From positions 67,211,669 through 67,275,668 of the forward strand of contig NC_133650.1 in assembly GCF_009905375.1 (NCBI RefSeq): 64,000 nt of DNA, given 5' to 3'. Positions 34,396 through 46,700 of the stretch are shown piece after piece. Positions within the stretch are counted from its first letter, which is position 1. The number at the start of each line of letters is the position of its first letter. The stretch comes from Apium graveolens (Eukaryota > Streptophyta > Magnoliopsida > Apiales > Apiaceae). The translations under genes and the position numbers were made by a program. The notes beneath the pieces are model-generated. The model was given only the letters and a program-made list of their open reading frames with translations, ran no database searches and was not told the origin of the DNA.

Positions 34396-34737
34396 TTAAA
34401 AAATTGCATCCGCCTTAGCATTTTCCTCCCTTGGGATGTGCTCAACATGGCACTCATGGAATTGAGTCATCACAGCTCTTACTAGGCGGACATACTTAGC
34501 CATCGTATCATCCCTTGCCTCAAACTCTCCCTTCACCTGGGATATGACCAACTTCGAGTCTCCACAGACTTTCAAGTTCTTGACTCTCAGTATCCCTGCT
34601 ATGCTGAGGCCAGCTATCAGAGCTTCATATTCTGCTTCATTGTTTATGGTTGGGAAGTCTAACTTTATAGGATATTCAATCAAGAACCCATCGGGACTTT
34701 GTAAAACTAGCCCTACTCCACTTGAATTTGTTTTTTA
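34396..34737 (-). pseudogene. Tat additional (archaeal-type) RNase H domain
   Basis: YFDGA (just before TAA at 34735-34737), EYEALIAGL, GDSKLVISQV and ENAKADA form the DEDD pattern of the second RNase H that marks the Tat lineage. The stop at 34735-34737 separates the first catalytic Asp from the rest. It sits between the ordinary RNase H and integrase, as in Ogre and Retand relatives. Confidence 0.85.
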
Positions 34738-36467
34738 TGCTCCATCAAAATAGAGAACCCAATATTCCTTCTCCTTAACGTCCTTTTCTTTGCCTCTTTT
34801 ATCAACTTCTGTGTCTTGAGGTATAATGTCTTCCTGCCCCCCGAATTCTTGGTTGGGTATGGTACATTCCACCACGAAGTCGGCCAATACCTGGGCTTTT
34901 ATTGCCGTTCGTGGCTTGTACTTGATGTCAAATGCTCCCAACTCTATTGCCCACTTAATCAGGCTCCCACTAGCCTTGGGAATATGAATAATATTTCTCA
35001 AGGGCTGATTTGTTAGCACCTCAACTTGATGAGCCTGAAAGTAAGGACGCAACTTTCTTAAAGCCATTACCAAGGCTAAAGCAAACTTCTCAATAATTGA
35101 ATAATTTAATTCAGCTCCATACAGAATTTTGCTAACATAGCATACGGGTTTCTGAACTTTAAGTTCTTCTTTAACCAATACAGAGCTCAAGGCATTTTCT
35201 GAAATAGCAAGGTACAAGTATAAAATTTCAATTAGAGCTGACTTGGCCAACAACGGGGCCTGGGCCATATATTTGTTTAATTCTTCGAATGCCTTCTGGA
35301 TTTCCTCAGTCCAGACGAAATCCTTAACTTTCTTCAAGGACTTGAAGAATGACAAGCACTTATCCCCAAATTTGGAGATGAACCTTCCCAATGCAGCAAC
35401 CCTTCTAGTGAGCTTTTGAACATCTTTGATAGTTTTTGGTGGCTTCATGTCCAGGATTGCCTTTATTTTATCGGGATTGGCCTCAATTCCTCTTTTGGAG
35501 ACCATCAGTCCCAAAAACTTTCCAGATCCCACTCCAAAAGCACACTTTGCAGGATCAAACATCATCTTGTGGTATCTCAGGACCTCAAAAGCTTCCCTCA
35601 AATGGGTTATATGGTTAGTCTTTATTAGACTCTTGACTAACATGTCATTGACATAAACTTCCATGGTCTTGCCAATAAGATCCTTGAAAATCTTATTTAC
35701 CAACCTTTTATAGGTGGCTCCTGCATTCTTGAGACCAAATGCCATAACAAGATAACAATAAACACCAAAGTCAGTGATGAATGATACCTTTGTAATATCG
35801 TCCTTGTGCATCTTGATCTGATTATATCCACTGAATCCATCCATGAAGCTCAGCATCTCATGTCCAGTTGTAGCATCTATTAATGTATCTATCCTTGGTA
35901 ATGGGAAACAGTCCTTGGGGCATGCGTCATTCAAATCGGTGAAATCCACACACATCCTTCATTTTCCATTAGCCTTCTTTACCATCACAAAAATTGTATC
36001 TCCTCGATGAAACCAGCCTCTAAGAGTTTCTCTACTTCTTGTTTAATAGCTTCTTGCCTCTCTGGAGCAAAACTTCTTTTCTTTTGCTTCACTATCTTCC
36101 AATTCGGATCCACATTCATCTTGTGAGTAATCAGTTCCGGGTCTATGCCTGGCATATCAGCTGCCGACCATGCAAACACATCACTATTTTCTTCCAAAAA
36201 TTTCACCAACTTCCCTCTAAGGGGCTCCTCTAGTGTGGCTCCAATGAAAGTCACTTTCTCAGGATCCTCGGGAGCCAAAAGAATCGAAACCAAGTCTTCT
36301 GCTGGCTTCCCTCTTTTCTCATCATTCTCTCGGATATCCAGATCTTCAATAGGCAGAACCTGCCCCCCAACTCCATCTGCCCTAAGTAAGGCCACGTAAC
36401 AACTCCTTGCCATCTTTTGATCTCCTCTCTCTTCTCCAATCCCATTTCGGGTGGGAAACTTCATCAC
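34738..36467 (-). pseudogene. pol: Tat reverse transcriptase and RNase H
   Basis: The N-terminal part is 36467-35985 (acidic linker, HKMNVDPNWK, FIEEIQF). There the frame breaks and a few codons are lost before VKKANGK, which is followed by a stop in place of Trp. The palm domain resumes at 35955 (MCVDFTDLNDACPKD). The active site reads YVND (about 35645-35660), where the family has YVDD; the codon is AAT. RNase H follows (PVCYVSKILYGAE, TNQPLRNI). A change of this Asp abolishes polymerase activity in reverse transcriptases generally, so this copy could move only in trans. Confidence 0.9.
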
Positions 36468-36689
36468 TGAATGGTAGGAGGAAGGGACTGCCTTGAAGGC
36501 ATGTATTCATGTTCTTCCCATGATCGCGTTGTAAGTTGAACTAGCCTTCCCCACCACAAAGTCCAACATCTAAGTTACTTTCCTTGGTTCATGACCTATT
36601 GTTGTTGGCAACTTAATTATCCCTTCCACGGGGCACTCCACTCCTGCGAATCCATATATTGGCATATCGGTTGGGGTTAGTTGAGAATC

Positions 36690-36900
36690 ATTTTAACCCA
36701 TCCTTAAAAAGGTATCATGGAGTAAAATGTCCACCGAGGCAACGTTATCTACAAGGACCCTCTTCACTGGGATATTCCCTATTATTGGTGTTATGACCAG
36801 TGGGTCGTCATGAGGAAATTTCATACCCACCAAGTCAGAATCATCAAATGTCATTATTACTCCTGTCCTGGCCCTCTTCGGGGCTTCCCCCAACAATATG
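36690..36900 (-). pseudogene. pol: Tat protease region
   Basis: The frame 36896-36693 encodes VLVDNVASVDILL. The active-site triplet D-S/T-G is replaced by D-N-V (the family has DNGAS or DSGSS). A conserved DPLVITPIIGN precedes it. The roughly 220 bases between this and the reverse-transcriptase frame are coding remnants with stops. Confidence 0.75.
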
Positions 36901-38754
36901 CATAACCTCTCTAGTATACGCTTTCTTGGAGTTCCTGGATAATCTAGCAGCAGTTAGTCCTCCAAAAATTGTATTTATCACAGGCCCTCGGGGCCGCGGT
37001 CCTCCAAAGATTGCATTTATCACCGATCCCTTAGGTTGGGGATTTCGCCCCTGATCGTCTTGGTCCCTCCTACAATCTTCAAAGTTCTTTCTCCCATTGT
37101 TATTCTTATCTCCTCCATCTCCAGTGTACTTGCTCAATCTTCCTTTTCGAATGAGGAACTCTATTTCATCCTTCAATTATCTACACTCATCGGTGTCATG
37201 ACCAGCATCCTTATGAAACCTATAATATTTGCTCTTATCTAGCTTGGTAGGATCAGCCTTCAGGGGCTTAGGCCAATGAATAACTCTATCTTTCTCAATT
37301 TCCATCAAGATATGGCTTCTAATAGCATTCAACTTAGCATATTCAGTGAACTTTTGCCCAGGTCCTCCCTTCTTCGGGGTTGAATCGGGGTTTTGCTCAG
37401 TTCTAGGATACTTGTCCTTAGAAATATACTCCAGATCAGTCTTTTGCTTCTTGCCACCAGCGGGCTCGTTATTCACTACTGTCTTCCTCATGCTCTCCTC
37501 CACTTTGATGTATTTCCTGGCCCTATCTTGGAGCTGCAACATGCTTTCAGGGGGCGCTTGGCCAAGGACATCTTGAAGAACTCGTCCCTAGTTCCCTGTT
37601 GAAGTACTATCATAGCTACCTTGTCATCAAGGTCCGGGACTTTTAAAGCTTTCTTTGTGAAACGATTCAGATAGTCTCTCAAGGATTCCTTCGCTCCCTG
37701 TACAATGCTCATGAGGGACGCTGAACTTTTCTCATGCACTCTCCCACTGATGAATTGCTTAATAAAAGCCTGACTTAGTTCTCTGAAGGACCCAATAGAA
37801 TTCGGGGGCAAACGGCTATACCATCTTTGAGCCATTCCCGACAGGGTTTGAGGAAAAGCCCGACACTTAATAGCGTCGTTCACGGGCTGCAACAACAGGG
37901 CATTAGAGAATGTCCTGACATGATTAGCGGGATCTCCGGTGCCATCATAAGCTTTAATGGTGGGCATCTTGAACTTCCTTGAGATATGGGCGCTCATTAT
38001 TTCTTCAGTGAATGGTGGAGTAGGATCATCAGGATCTCCAAGGGGAAGAAGATTGCTTGGATCGGCCCTTGAGACAACTGTCCTTCTCTGTAGTGGACCA
38101 TCCAAATCTATGATTGGAGGATGATTTCTCCCCCTTGGAGGTAGTGGGGGTCTGGGGGCCTGGTGCGCCTCTAAGTCGTGCTTCAGCCTTTGAATCTCAG
38201 CCTCGTGAGCCCTGATTCTCTCCTGCACTTCTTGGGGATTCGTCCCTCGGGTGCTTCTAGGACGTTGGTTTCCATCAGGCATCGGCTCTTTACCAGCACG
38301 CCTCCTTCTTGGGGCCATGTCATCATCTGAGGATTCAGAGTCTCTCTCAGTGTAAGGACCAGAAAATTCTTGATCCTCCGAGATAGGAGCTAAACCACGT
38401 ATATATCGGGGCATCTGCCCTTGTGCTTCAATCTGATTAGCATGCCCACTTCCTCCAACCTCGGGGTAAAGAAGCATCCCATAAGGGGGTTAGTGGTCAC
38501 AATAGTTGAATACTCATACCCAATGGGTCAAGAATTCACAGGTGTATGTAGTTGTTGAAGTTGAGAATTCGTCCCTTGAGGAGCCGGGGGAATCGTCCCT
38601 TGAGGCTGAGGTTCAGTTGCCCCTACCTGGGCTCCTATTTGGGTGGCGGCATAGGTTTAATACGGAGGTATCTCCACCATTGATGAAATCGTTTGGGTCA
38701 TCCCCGTTGGTGTTCCTCCTTCAGGGGTGCTGTTTCCTCTCCGTGTTCTCGCCA
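36844..38754 (-). pseudogene. gag: Tat gag, broken
   Basis: ATG at 38752-38754 (MARTRRGNS) lies only 18 bases inside the primer site. TAA follows after about 32 codons, then a frameshift. The frame 38477-37488 holds an Arg-rich segment, a Pro-rich linker and the retrotransposon-gag domain (YDGTGDPANHVRTF, GMAQRWYSRLPPNSI, FIKQFISGR, SLRDYLNRF). The C-terminal frames 37542-37177 and 37176-36844 carry the segment usual for Tat nucleocapsids (KYYRFHKDAGHDTDEC), which is a variant zinc-knuckle-like motif. Confidence 0.85.
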
Positions 38755-38772
38755 TAGTTGTTGTTGTGCTTT

Positions 38773-38788
38773 CCCACAGACGGCGCCA
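38773..38788 (-). promoter_or_regulatory. Tat primer-binding site
   Basis: The minus strand reads TGGCGCCGTCTGTGGG two bases from the 5' LTR. This is the usual non-Met primer site of Tat/Athila-type elements. I am not certain which tRNA it pairs with. Confidence 0.85.
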
Positions 38789-38790
38789 AA

Positions 38791-39301
38791 TGTTATGGAT
38801 CAAAAACTAAGGTATAATAATTGTTGTACTTACTGCTAGGGTTCGTGAGCTTTGAGGCTCGATTTGACTGCTCTTAAGTCTCGTGACTTGATCTGCCTTA
38901 ACAAGATGCCTACGTACCTTGCTGATTGCCATGGATCAAGTCTTAAAATATAGTTCTGGTTGGTGGGGGTGAGACCCCTTATATAGATATTGAAAGTCCT
39001 TGAATTGGACTAGATCTAGGAGACTTGGTGGGCAAGTCTCAGAATTATAGTGGACATTGCAGTCCTAAGAGGTAGGAAACTGATTCCTTATCCCATGACG
39101 TTCCTTGGAGGCCAATCTAAAAGGATATATATCCCCACTAGGACTCATCTTAACAGCTGATTTATCCCTTATTAATTAATTATGAAATTAATTAATATTC
39201 AGGGTTTTGGGCCCTTTCAAATGGGCCTAGCTGTCAGCCCAATTCTGATATAATTAGTGCGATATTAATTACACACTCAGGGTTTATTTTATTCCCTATC
39301 A
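38791..39301 (-). repeat. Tat element 5' LTR
   Basis: 511 bp, matching 28354-28864. It is followed by ATTAT at 39302-39306, the target duplication. Confidence 0.93.
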
Positions 39302-39306
39302 ATTAT

Positions 39307-41277
39307 GAGATTTGTTAATTAGAAAACCTAAAACAAGAGGAAGTTGGGAAACATACCTTGGACTTCAGGCAAGTTTTCAAACCCTATATTTTAAAATTGT
39401 TGTGTTTGTTTTAAAATAAATGTTATATATACATTATGTGGTATTACGATATATTACGAATTGTGATATATAATATCGTACTATATGTTACTAATTTTGG
39501 TATATGATTATTACCGAATTTCAGTCAATAACTCTAGAGAGTAGCGTTGTATATATGCATTGTATATTTTAGACCGAGGGTCGGTCAATATAATTTTTTG
39601 AAAACCCGGAAGTATTCTGGAGTTGTTTTATTTAAGAATATTAACACTATAGTATAGCGTGATGTATAAGTTGTAAGCCTCGAGAGTCGGTCAGTTTTTA
39701 TAAAGTATAAACCCGGGAATCATCCCGAAGATATTTTGGACGATCAAAAGTCCGCACTTATTTTATTCCAAGGGACTCGATGTTCACTTGCGAAGTATTA
39801 AATGTCTTGAATTTGATTTAAAACGATTTCCAAAGATCGTATTCCCTCAACTATATTTAACTACTCGAACAATGAACATTATTTCGGATATTCATTTAAA
39901 TAGAAGTATTCGCCAATAATTATTTATTTCGAACTCGATTAATTATATTATTAAAGATTACTTTAATTATCTAAACATAAATTAGTTGAGGAATATTATT
40001 TCAAATATTCTTTTAAAATATAATTATTCGAGGTTTAATTATTTAATAATTATTATTTAATTATTAATTATTTATTAAATGATTTAATATGATTTAAAAA
40101 TCATAAAACCTGATTTAAAATACTTTCTGAATTTCAGAAAATCATTCGAATAATTTCAGATCGTTGAAGAACATTATCTCGACTTATTTTAAATATTTGA
40201 GCATAGCTTCAAAAGAAACTCTCCCTTATTTATTTATCTGTTGACAACGGTCAACTCACATCCTTAGTACTTCCTCCGAAAATTCTCGGAAGTACATATA
40301 TATACATATGAGATGAGTTGTGCCTATCAACAAGCAAAACGCTTGGAAAAATTCGATGTGGTTCGAGTTCATGAGATATGATAAAATTTCTTAAAGGACA
40401 AGGAAGGGGTAGAGATCCAGTACTTCGTGTATTGGGGAGAGTGCCAGTACCGTTGGAGACGATACTATATGTATCTAAGGACCTGCGAAGTGCGTGTATA
40501 CCCAAAATGGGACACATAGCCCGTATGCGGCCATGGTGGTAACAAGGAGTTTGGAAGTCATCCCCTACTAGTAGAAAGGTTATTAATTTCCATCTTACGA
40601 CTGATCATCGTAAGCGGGGGCTCCAGTGAATGCCCTATTCTTTCAGTTGGAATTGAGATGCAATACCGTAACCCAAGCTTAGGTGATGGGTTTACCATTA
40701 AGGTATTTGCAGACTAATAAGTCAATCAAAGAATTATTTTGAAAAGAGGTGTGTATCACCAAGAAAACTACTTTGAATTAATACATATCCTTATACGGAT
40801 TAATATAATTTCTTTAACAGTCTTTTCATACTGTTGATTATTATGGCTAAGCATTATTGCTCACTCTTGCTTTCTTTTAAATGTCACAACACAACAGATA
40901 ATCAGTATACCGGTGTGGGACTTAGTCGCTTGCAGTCATGAGGAGAATCCCTGACAGCTTTGTCTCAGGTGGGCCAGAGTATCAGATAGGTATAAGATAT
41001 CAGTCGTAATTATTGTAACTTCATGTAGAGGTTACGAATAATTGTTTGAGATCCTGTAAAGTACATTTGAGTTGTAATAACAGATGATACTTGTTGTATG
41101 TCATTTCTAAGGCTATCACTTGTGAGTGTGTGAGATTGGGGGTCTGTGATATGGAATTATTGGACTATTGAGTTAATACAGGTTACACATGATTGAAGGA
41201 TTGCGTGACGACCCAAATTCCTGACCCCGGATTGCGTGATGACCCAAATTCCTGACCCCGGATTTGAGGGTGTTACA
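39307..41277 (+). repeat. Gypsy E LTR, right part
   Basis: It continues the LTR broken at 28353 and ends GGGTGTTACA at 41277. A perfectly spaced 31-bp direct duplication (41198-41228 and 41229-41259, cores GACCCAAATTCCTGACCCC) lies just before the end. The terminal 40 bp resemble, inverted, the start of LTR F at 62933, so E and F are the same or sister families. Confidence 0.82.
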
Positions 41278-41281
41278 GAAA

Positions 41282-41293
41282 TAGTATCAGAGC
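41282..41293 (+). promoter_or_regulatory. Gypsy E primer-binding site, one mismatch
   Basis: TAGTATCAGAGC against TGGTATCAGAGC, five bases after the LTR end. This fixes E on the plus strand and identifies the LTR as its 5' copy. Confidence 0.8.
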
Positions 41294-42956
41294 AATAAGT
41301 TATAATACTTAGAGATGAGAGTGTTAGGAATCTATCTAGATGCGAGATTACATAAGAGCTTATATAGAGTTCATCATTGGACTACCGGATGTAGCCCCAA
41401 TGTGTAGGTTAGGATAAGTGTATATTTGAGGTATTAAAGTATGACTAATAGAAGGATTGGAGATTATCAAAATGGTGAGAAGAAAATTTATAATCGTATA
41501 TGAGTTGGGAAACATTTTGATATAAAACGTGGAGCTGAGCCTCCAGCGCGTTTGAGGTAAAGACGATATTACCAAGACCATATGATGATTGGATAACACA
41601 AGCCTGGTTACTCGTAGTTCCTAATAGGTTGCCCATGAGGGGGCATTACATGTGGAAACCATGAAGTCTAATTATAAAATATAACAGTTGAGGTTACCAC
41701 CCAACTAGTTGAAGGTATTATTTTACCAATGAGGATAAGAATACCGTATGAATAACGAATTCAGCAGAGATAGTATGCAATAAACCCTTGAAGATTTTAT
41801 TTCTATTAAGGAATATTTGAATGTAATATAAGAATGTTATCATAACACGAGTATACTACATGATATTATTAGTGTGCTTAACATGTAAGGTTATGATGGC
41901 TTAGCTCAAAAATCAAGAGCATCGAGAATCGATGGCATGTCTACAATTAAATGGCATAAAATTACAATGAGCGATGATTCAATTTTAGAAACTTTTAAAG
42001 GATAGACCAGTGAATCTAGAGCGGAATTTTTTGGTAGGTATGATGTCAGAGACTATGTATATATACTCATATACCTCTAATATATTCGTTAACGTATGTT
42101 CAATTACACACACATGCCACCGAACTTATGGATTGCATTGAGATCCCTAAGAGATCTCTTTGATATGTTACCAGGGGGAACTGGCCACTTGTAATTAGTA
42201 ACATGCGTGTAGCAGGCCCCTATCGGCTTAACAGATGCTTTTGGAATATTTCCGATTAAGGTCTTCGAGGTAAAACACCAGAATGACAGATTTACGTGCG
42301 AAAGTCAAGATAGTAAGCGATTTTAAAATGATGTTGAAAGTGACACTAGCTGAAACATGGAATTACAAAGACGAAGAGGAGGTATCATCCTCAGATGGAT
42401 AATGATGAGAGTTATGATAATCAGTGAAATATTTTGGCACATACTCACTGTCACACTACTCCCTCCAAAATTGTTGATCATTCGTATTGTCTTGATAAGT
42501 CATATCAGCAATCCTTTTAGTTCCCTACTTTGAACTTCTGATGTGACCAACAAAATAAAAATGCATGAATGCAACTATATGAATGCAACGATCCCCATAG
42601 AATAACTAAACCAATCAACAAGCAATATCTCAACCAATGCAGATATTCGCACAAAGATCCATCAAACCCCGCAAATCAACTTACAAGCCAGAAACGTGCG
42701 TGTGTGCAAATGCTTACAGATATACTATCGCAACTAGATCAATAATCATGACTCACTACTCAGCAAAGCAATCGCAAGGTTATAAATAGAATAAAAGCTA
42801 GACTCAAAATAACTTATAATAATTCTATAATTATATCGGAGTTTTACATGGATTCATGCTTTTATTTCTAACACAAAAATAACACAATATGCTTATTTGA
42901 CCGTGCAATGAGTGAGGTCCACAATAGACTTATACAATAATACCCATGTATTGAGC
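41294..42956. other. Degenerate gypsy E leader passing into Athila 3' noncoding sequence
   Basis: No frame longer than about 80 codons and no recognisable protein. The first part should be the leader or gag of gypsy E and is too decayed to read. From about 42540 the style (ATGCAACTATATGAATGCAA-like runs) resembles the Athila noncoding sequence at 56800-56950 across the copia-3 insertion. The boundary lies somewhere around 42.4-42.6 kb and is not resolved. Bases 42952-42956 (TGAGC) are one copy of the copia-3 target duplication. Confidence 0.5.
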
Positions 42957-43567
42957 TGTTAGGTCACACACACTGTAGAGGGGGTGAATACAGTGTATAA
43001 TACAATCAAATCGAACTTTAATATCTTAAGTAACAGAAAACAAACTTTATTGAAACAATAAACTCTGTTACAGTATGGAACTGTTACCTCTCAGTGATGA
43101 ACAAATATCACGAGAGCTGCTAGGGTTACAATGAATAATCTTCTTGAATATGATAACACTTATAGTGTAAACCCTATATCTGTGTTTATATACTACACAG
43201 TTACAAGATAATCGCTAATTGATATGGAATATAATTCTGCTTCCTAAAATATATCAATCAGATATCTTTTCTTCCAAGTATTCCATTCTTCACGAAACTC
43301 CTTCTTCATGCATATCTCTTCTTATGTTTATCTCGATCTTCTTTCCTTTAATCAGCTACTGTCCTTATCTGAACGTCCTTCAGCACTTAAGTTCTGATAT
43401 CTAACTTCTGATGATTATCTCCTGATAATATAAGTACTGATATCCTTAAGTCCTAACTTCCAGTATAAGTACTGATTAATGGTTAAGTACTGACTTGTCC
43501 TGTTAAGTAAGATCTGAAATCTAAACATAAATCATATTAGCCATGACATTATCAAATATATCTAACA
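42957..43567 (-). repeat. Copia-3 3' LTR (611 bp)
   Basis: It begins TGTTAGGTCACAC and ends TATCTAACA. It has a TATA-like box on the minus strand at 43185-43192 and a U3 cluster of TAAGTACTGATA-type motifs at 43388-43497. It differs from the other LTR at about five sites, for example AACTCTG against AACTTTG near 43060. Confidence 0.96.
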
Positions 43568-43580
43568 ATCTCCCCCAACT
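43568..43580 (-). promoter_or_regulatory. Copia-3 polypurine tract
   Basis: The minus strand reads AAGTTGGGGGAGAT directly before the 3' LTR. Confidence 0.85.
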
Positions 43581-43775
43581 TGTAAATTAGCATAATATAC
43601 AAGTTTAACAGATATTTGATGATGTCAAAAACATTAAGTACAAATGCATGAGAATTAGACTAGATAACTATAACTTACAGTCCATAAAGCTTTACCAATA
43701 TTTAACTTCTGATAACAACTTCAGTCTGTTCAAATATCAGAATTTAAGCAGTTGTAGATCTTTGACTTGGCTTCA

Positions 43776-46700
43776 TTATCTGATCTCTCTGATGTCAGGA
43801 GTTGTTCTGAGATAGTTCTTCAATAAACATCTCTCAGCATATCTAAGTTCATCAATCATTCTCCTTTTGGCATCTTTAAGCTCTGCAGTATCTTCACCAA
43901 TTTGAAAGATTGCAGCTCTGAGATCATTGATCTTTGCTTTTCTTATATCCTGATCCAGTCTGATCAAATAAGCTTTATCAGACTCAAGATTGAATTCCAC
44001 AGCCCTGTACCCTAGAAAGGTAGTTACAATTTGAGCAGAATTGGGCTTCATTTCAACTATATCACCCTTGTGATCTCTGTACTTTGGAACGTATGTGCTG
44101 TCAAACTTAACGAATAAAGCCTTTTCTGTCTCTGAATCTGATCCTTCAAATAGTTTGCAGCAGTCCCTGTCAATCTGTCATCCACTTGAAGTAAGAATAG
44201 TACATGCTCTAATTCTTCAAAATACTTCAACGGAATGGCATTTTGTATTATATGATAAACCCTACCATCTGTCATGAAATACAACAAGATGTATTCTTTC
44301 AAGAAGGTATGGTAAACCATTTGTACAGATTTTAGTTGATTCAATATCTCAGGAGTTGCTCCAATACCTAGTTCACTCAAGGAAGTTGGATCATTGGTAG
44401 TGTTCTGTATTCTTCTTTCATCAGCACTTCCCAATCCAGTTTTATCTCTTGCTTCCTTTCCAGTAACTACTCTTGCTTCAAAACCACTTGTTGCAGTCTT
44501 TAAAGATTGAGTCTGTTTTGCTTTAGTGAATCCTGGTAGGAGTGTCTTTGGTCTAACTTCTGATATCAAGTTAACTTGAGTTGCGTCAGAGGTTACTTGC
44601 TTCTTCAAAATATCAGAACTTACAGCTTCTTGACTCTGAACAACTTGAGACATGTCAGAGGTTGTTTTAAGAACTTTTCTTGAAGTTAGAGCAAGATCAT
44701 CCTTTTCATCAGTAATTTCTTCATTCTCAGGAGGCACATAAACCTTGATAGGTTCACCAACCTTTTCTTTACCCTTGGATCTTGGATCTACCTGCGGTTG
44801 TGATTTAGCCAATGTTGCTTCAGTATGTGTCCTTTCTTTGATCACAATGCCTTTGAGTTTTGGAAGTGGCTTTTTACCAGAAGCTTCAGATTAAGATACA
44901 ACTTTCTCTGATTTAAGTCTGGCTTCTTCTTCCATTAAACTCTCCAAGTCCATTCCTGGATTTTCCTGAAGAAATAACTGTCTTGACATTTCCTCATCAA
45001 GATCTAAAAGTTCATCAGAACTTATCCTTTTACCAGTAGCAGAACTTATTCTTTTCCCAGTATCAGAACTTGTCCAGTGACTAGCTTGTCTTGATGTGAA
45101 TCCTCTACCTTGACTATGACCTCTACCCATTCCAGAGCTTCCTCGATCATCTTTTCCATCATCCTTACCTTTCAGTGTCTTGTCAGTCTTGCATTTGGAC
45201 TTAATTACTTTCTCCCCCTTTTTGGCATCAGCAGGTAATAGAAGAGAGACAAGCAATTCCACTGAAGATTGGATGTCATTAAGTTGTGATTGCTGAGAAG
45301 CTTGATTTTTCAGAATATCACCAATCTGAGCTTGTTGATGGTCTTGAGTCTTCTCAATAGAAGCAATCCTGTCAAAGGTAGGTTGGAAGAACTTTTTCTT
45401 ATCAATTTTCCAAACTTCTCCTTGCTTAATAAATTCTTCCTGAATCTTGTATAGCTCTGCACGAGTAGTTGAATGAAGACCTTGTAGATGTTTAGTACTC
45501 AATGCAGTGACTCTAAGCTGGGTTTTGAAATCATCAGAATTTAACATTTCATCAGCTTTAGTCAAGTGCTTAGCAAGATGAATATCATTTGGAACACATG
45601 AAACTGAGTTCCATTCCTTAGTCCACTCCCGTCCTGCAGGAGTTTCACTCCAAGGCACTGGTGCTTCTCGGGTAACAAACTTCTTAATAAGTTCAGACTT
45701 AAGAATAGTTTATTGAGGAGCATGTCCTGAAGGACCTGTTGCATCAGCATCTGCAGTTGGAGCAGCATCACCAGTATCTCCAGCATTTGCAGCATCAGAA
45801 CTTAAAGAATCAGTATCTTCTGATAAGACAACAGTGTGTGTAGCAATGGAGGCTTCAGCATCCTCTAATTGCTGATCTGGTTCTAAGTTCTGATCAACAG
45901 CCATATCCTGATGCTCACCTAAAGTCTGATCATCAGCATCATGATGCAGAGAAGGTGTTGTAGATAACTCTGGAGTTTGAACAGCATCAGTAACAGGTGT
46001 TGTTGAAGGATTAGTTGTTGTTGGAGCTTCTAAGAGAATTACTTCAGGCACAACCAAGGTTTGAACATCAATATCAGCACTTGTGCCTGGATCAACAGGA
46101 GACACAGATGGTGTGTTAGCCTTTTTAGAAACAGCTTCCTTAGATGGAGTTGATGGAGAAGAAATGACTATAGCAAAATCCTTGTCTTGTGAGATCAGAG
46201 ATTCCTGATCCCCTTCCGTAGCTGCTTCCTCTTCATCATCTGAAACTGGCCTTTTTGCCCTCTGTTTCTTGTATCTCTTTGTTGATTTGGATTCCTTGGG
46301 AGTTTCAGAAACTGTCATTCTTTTTAAGCCTTTTGAGAAGCCTAGATCCCCAATTCCAGAATCCTTCTGAGAAGTCTATTTCTCAGCTTCACCTACAACA
46401 GGTTCTGAAGAAGGAACCTGGTCCTCAGTATTAGATTCATCTCTCAAAGAAATCATCCTTCTCTTTTGAGGTGTTTGAGGAACAGTCTTTGTCCTCTTTG
46501 GCTTGGAGGATGAAGGCTTCACAATAGGTGCTGAGGATGAGGGTTGAACATTCTGTAAAGTGGAGAGATAGGATTTGAGATATTTCCTGAGGGTAGGTTG
46601 AGTAGAATGAGTGGTAGGTGCTGAAGATGATGGTTTTTGAGTGTTTGTTGTTGGTTGGACATCAGAGTAAACAGATCTATAAGTATCAGGATCAGCATTT

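Larger units (their letters stand above)
28354..39301 (-). mobile_element. Tat-lineage Ty3/gypsy element with antisense gene
   Basis: The 511-bp LTRs lie at 28354-28864 and 38791-39301 and are flanked by ATTAT (28349-28353 and 39302-39306). On the minus strand the order is primer site 38773-38788, gag, protease, reverse transcriptase, RNase H, extra archaeal-type RNase H and integrase to about 33050. Then comes an antisense spliced gene (31077-32723), a minisatellite, the polypurine tract and the 3' LTR. The extra RNase H plus an antisense ORF near the 3' end is the layout known from Tat elements such as Grande. Copia-4 (29302-31076) interrupts the 3' region. The two LTRs differ at roughly 5% of sites by eye. 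Confidence 0.92.
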
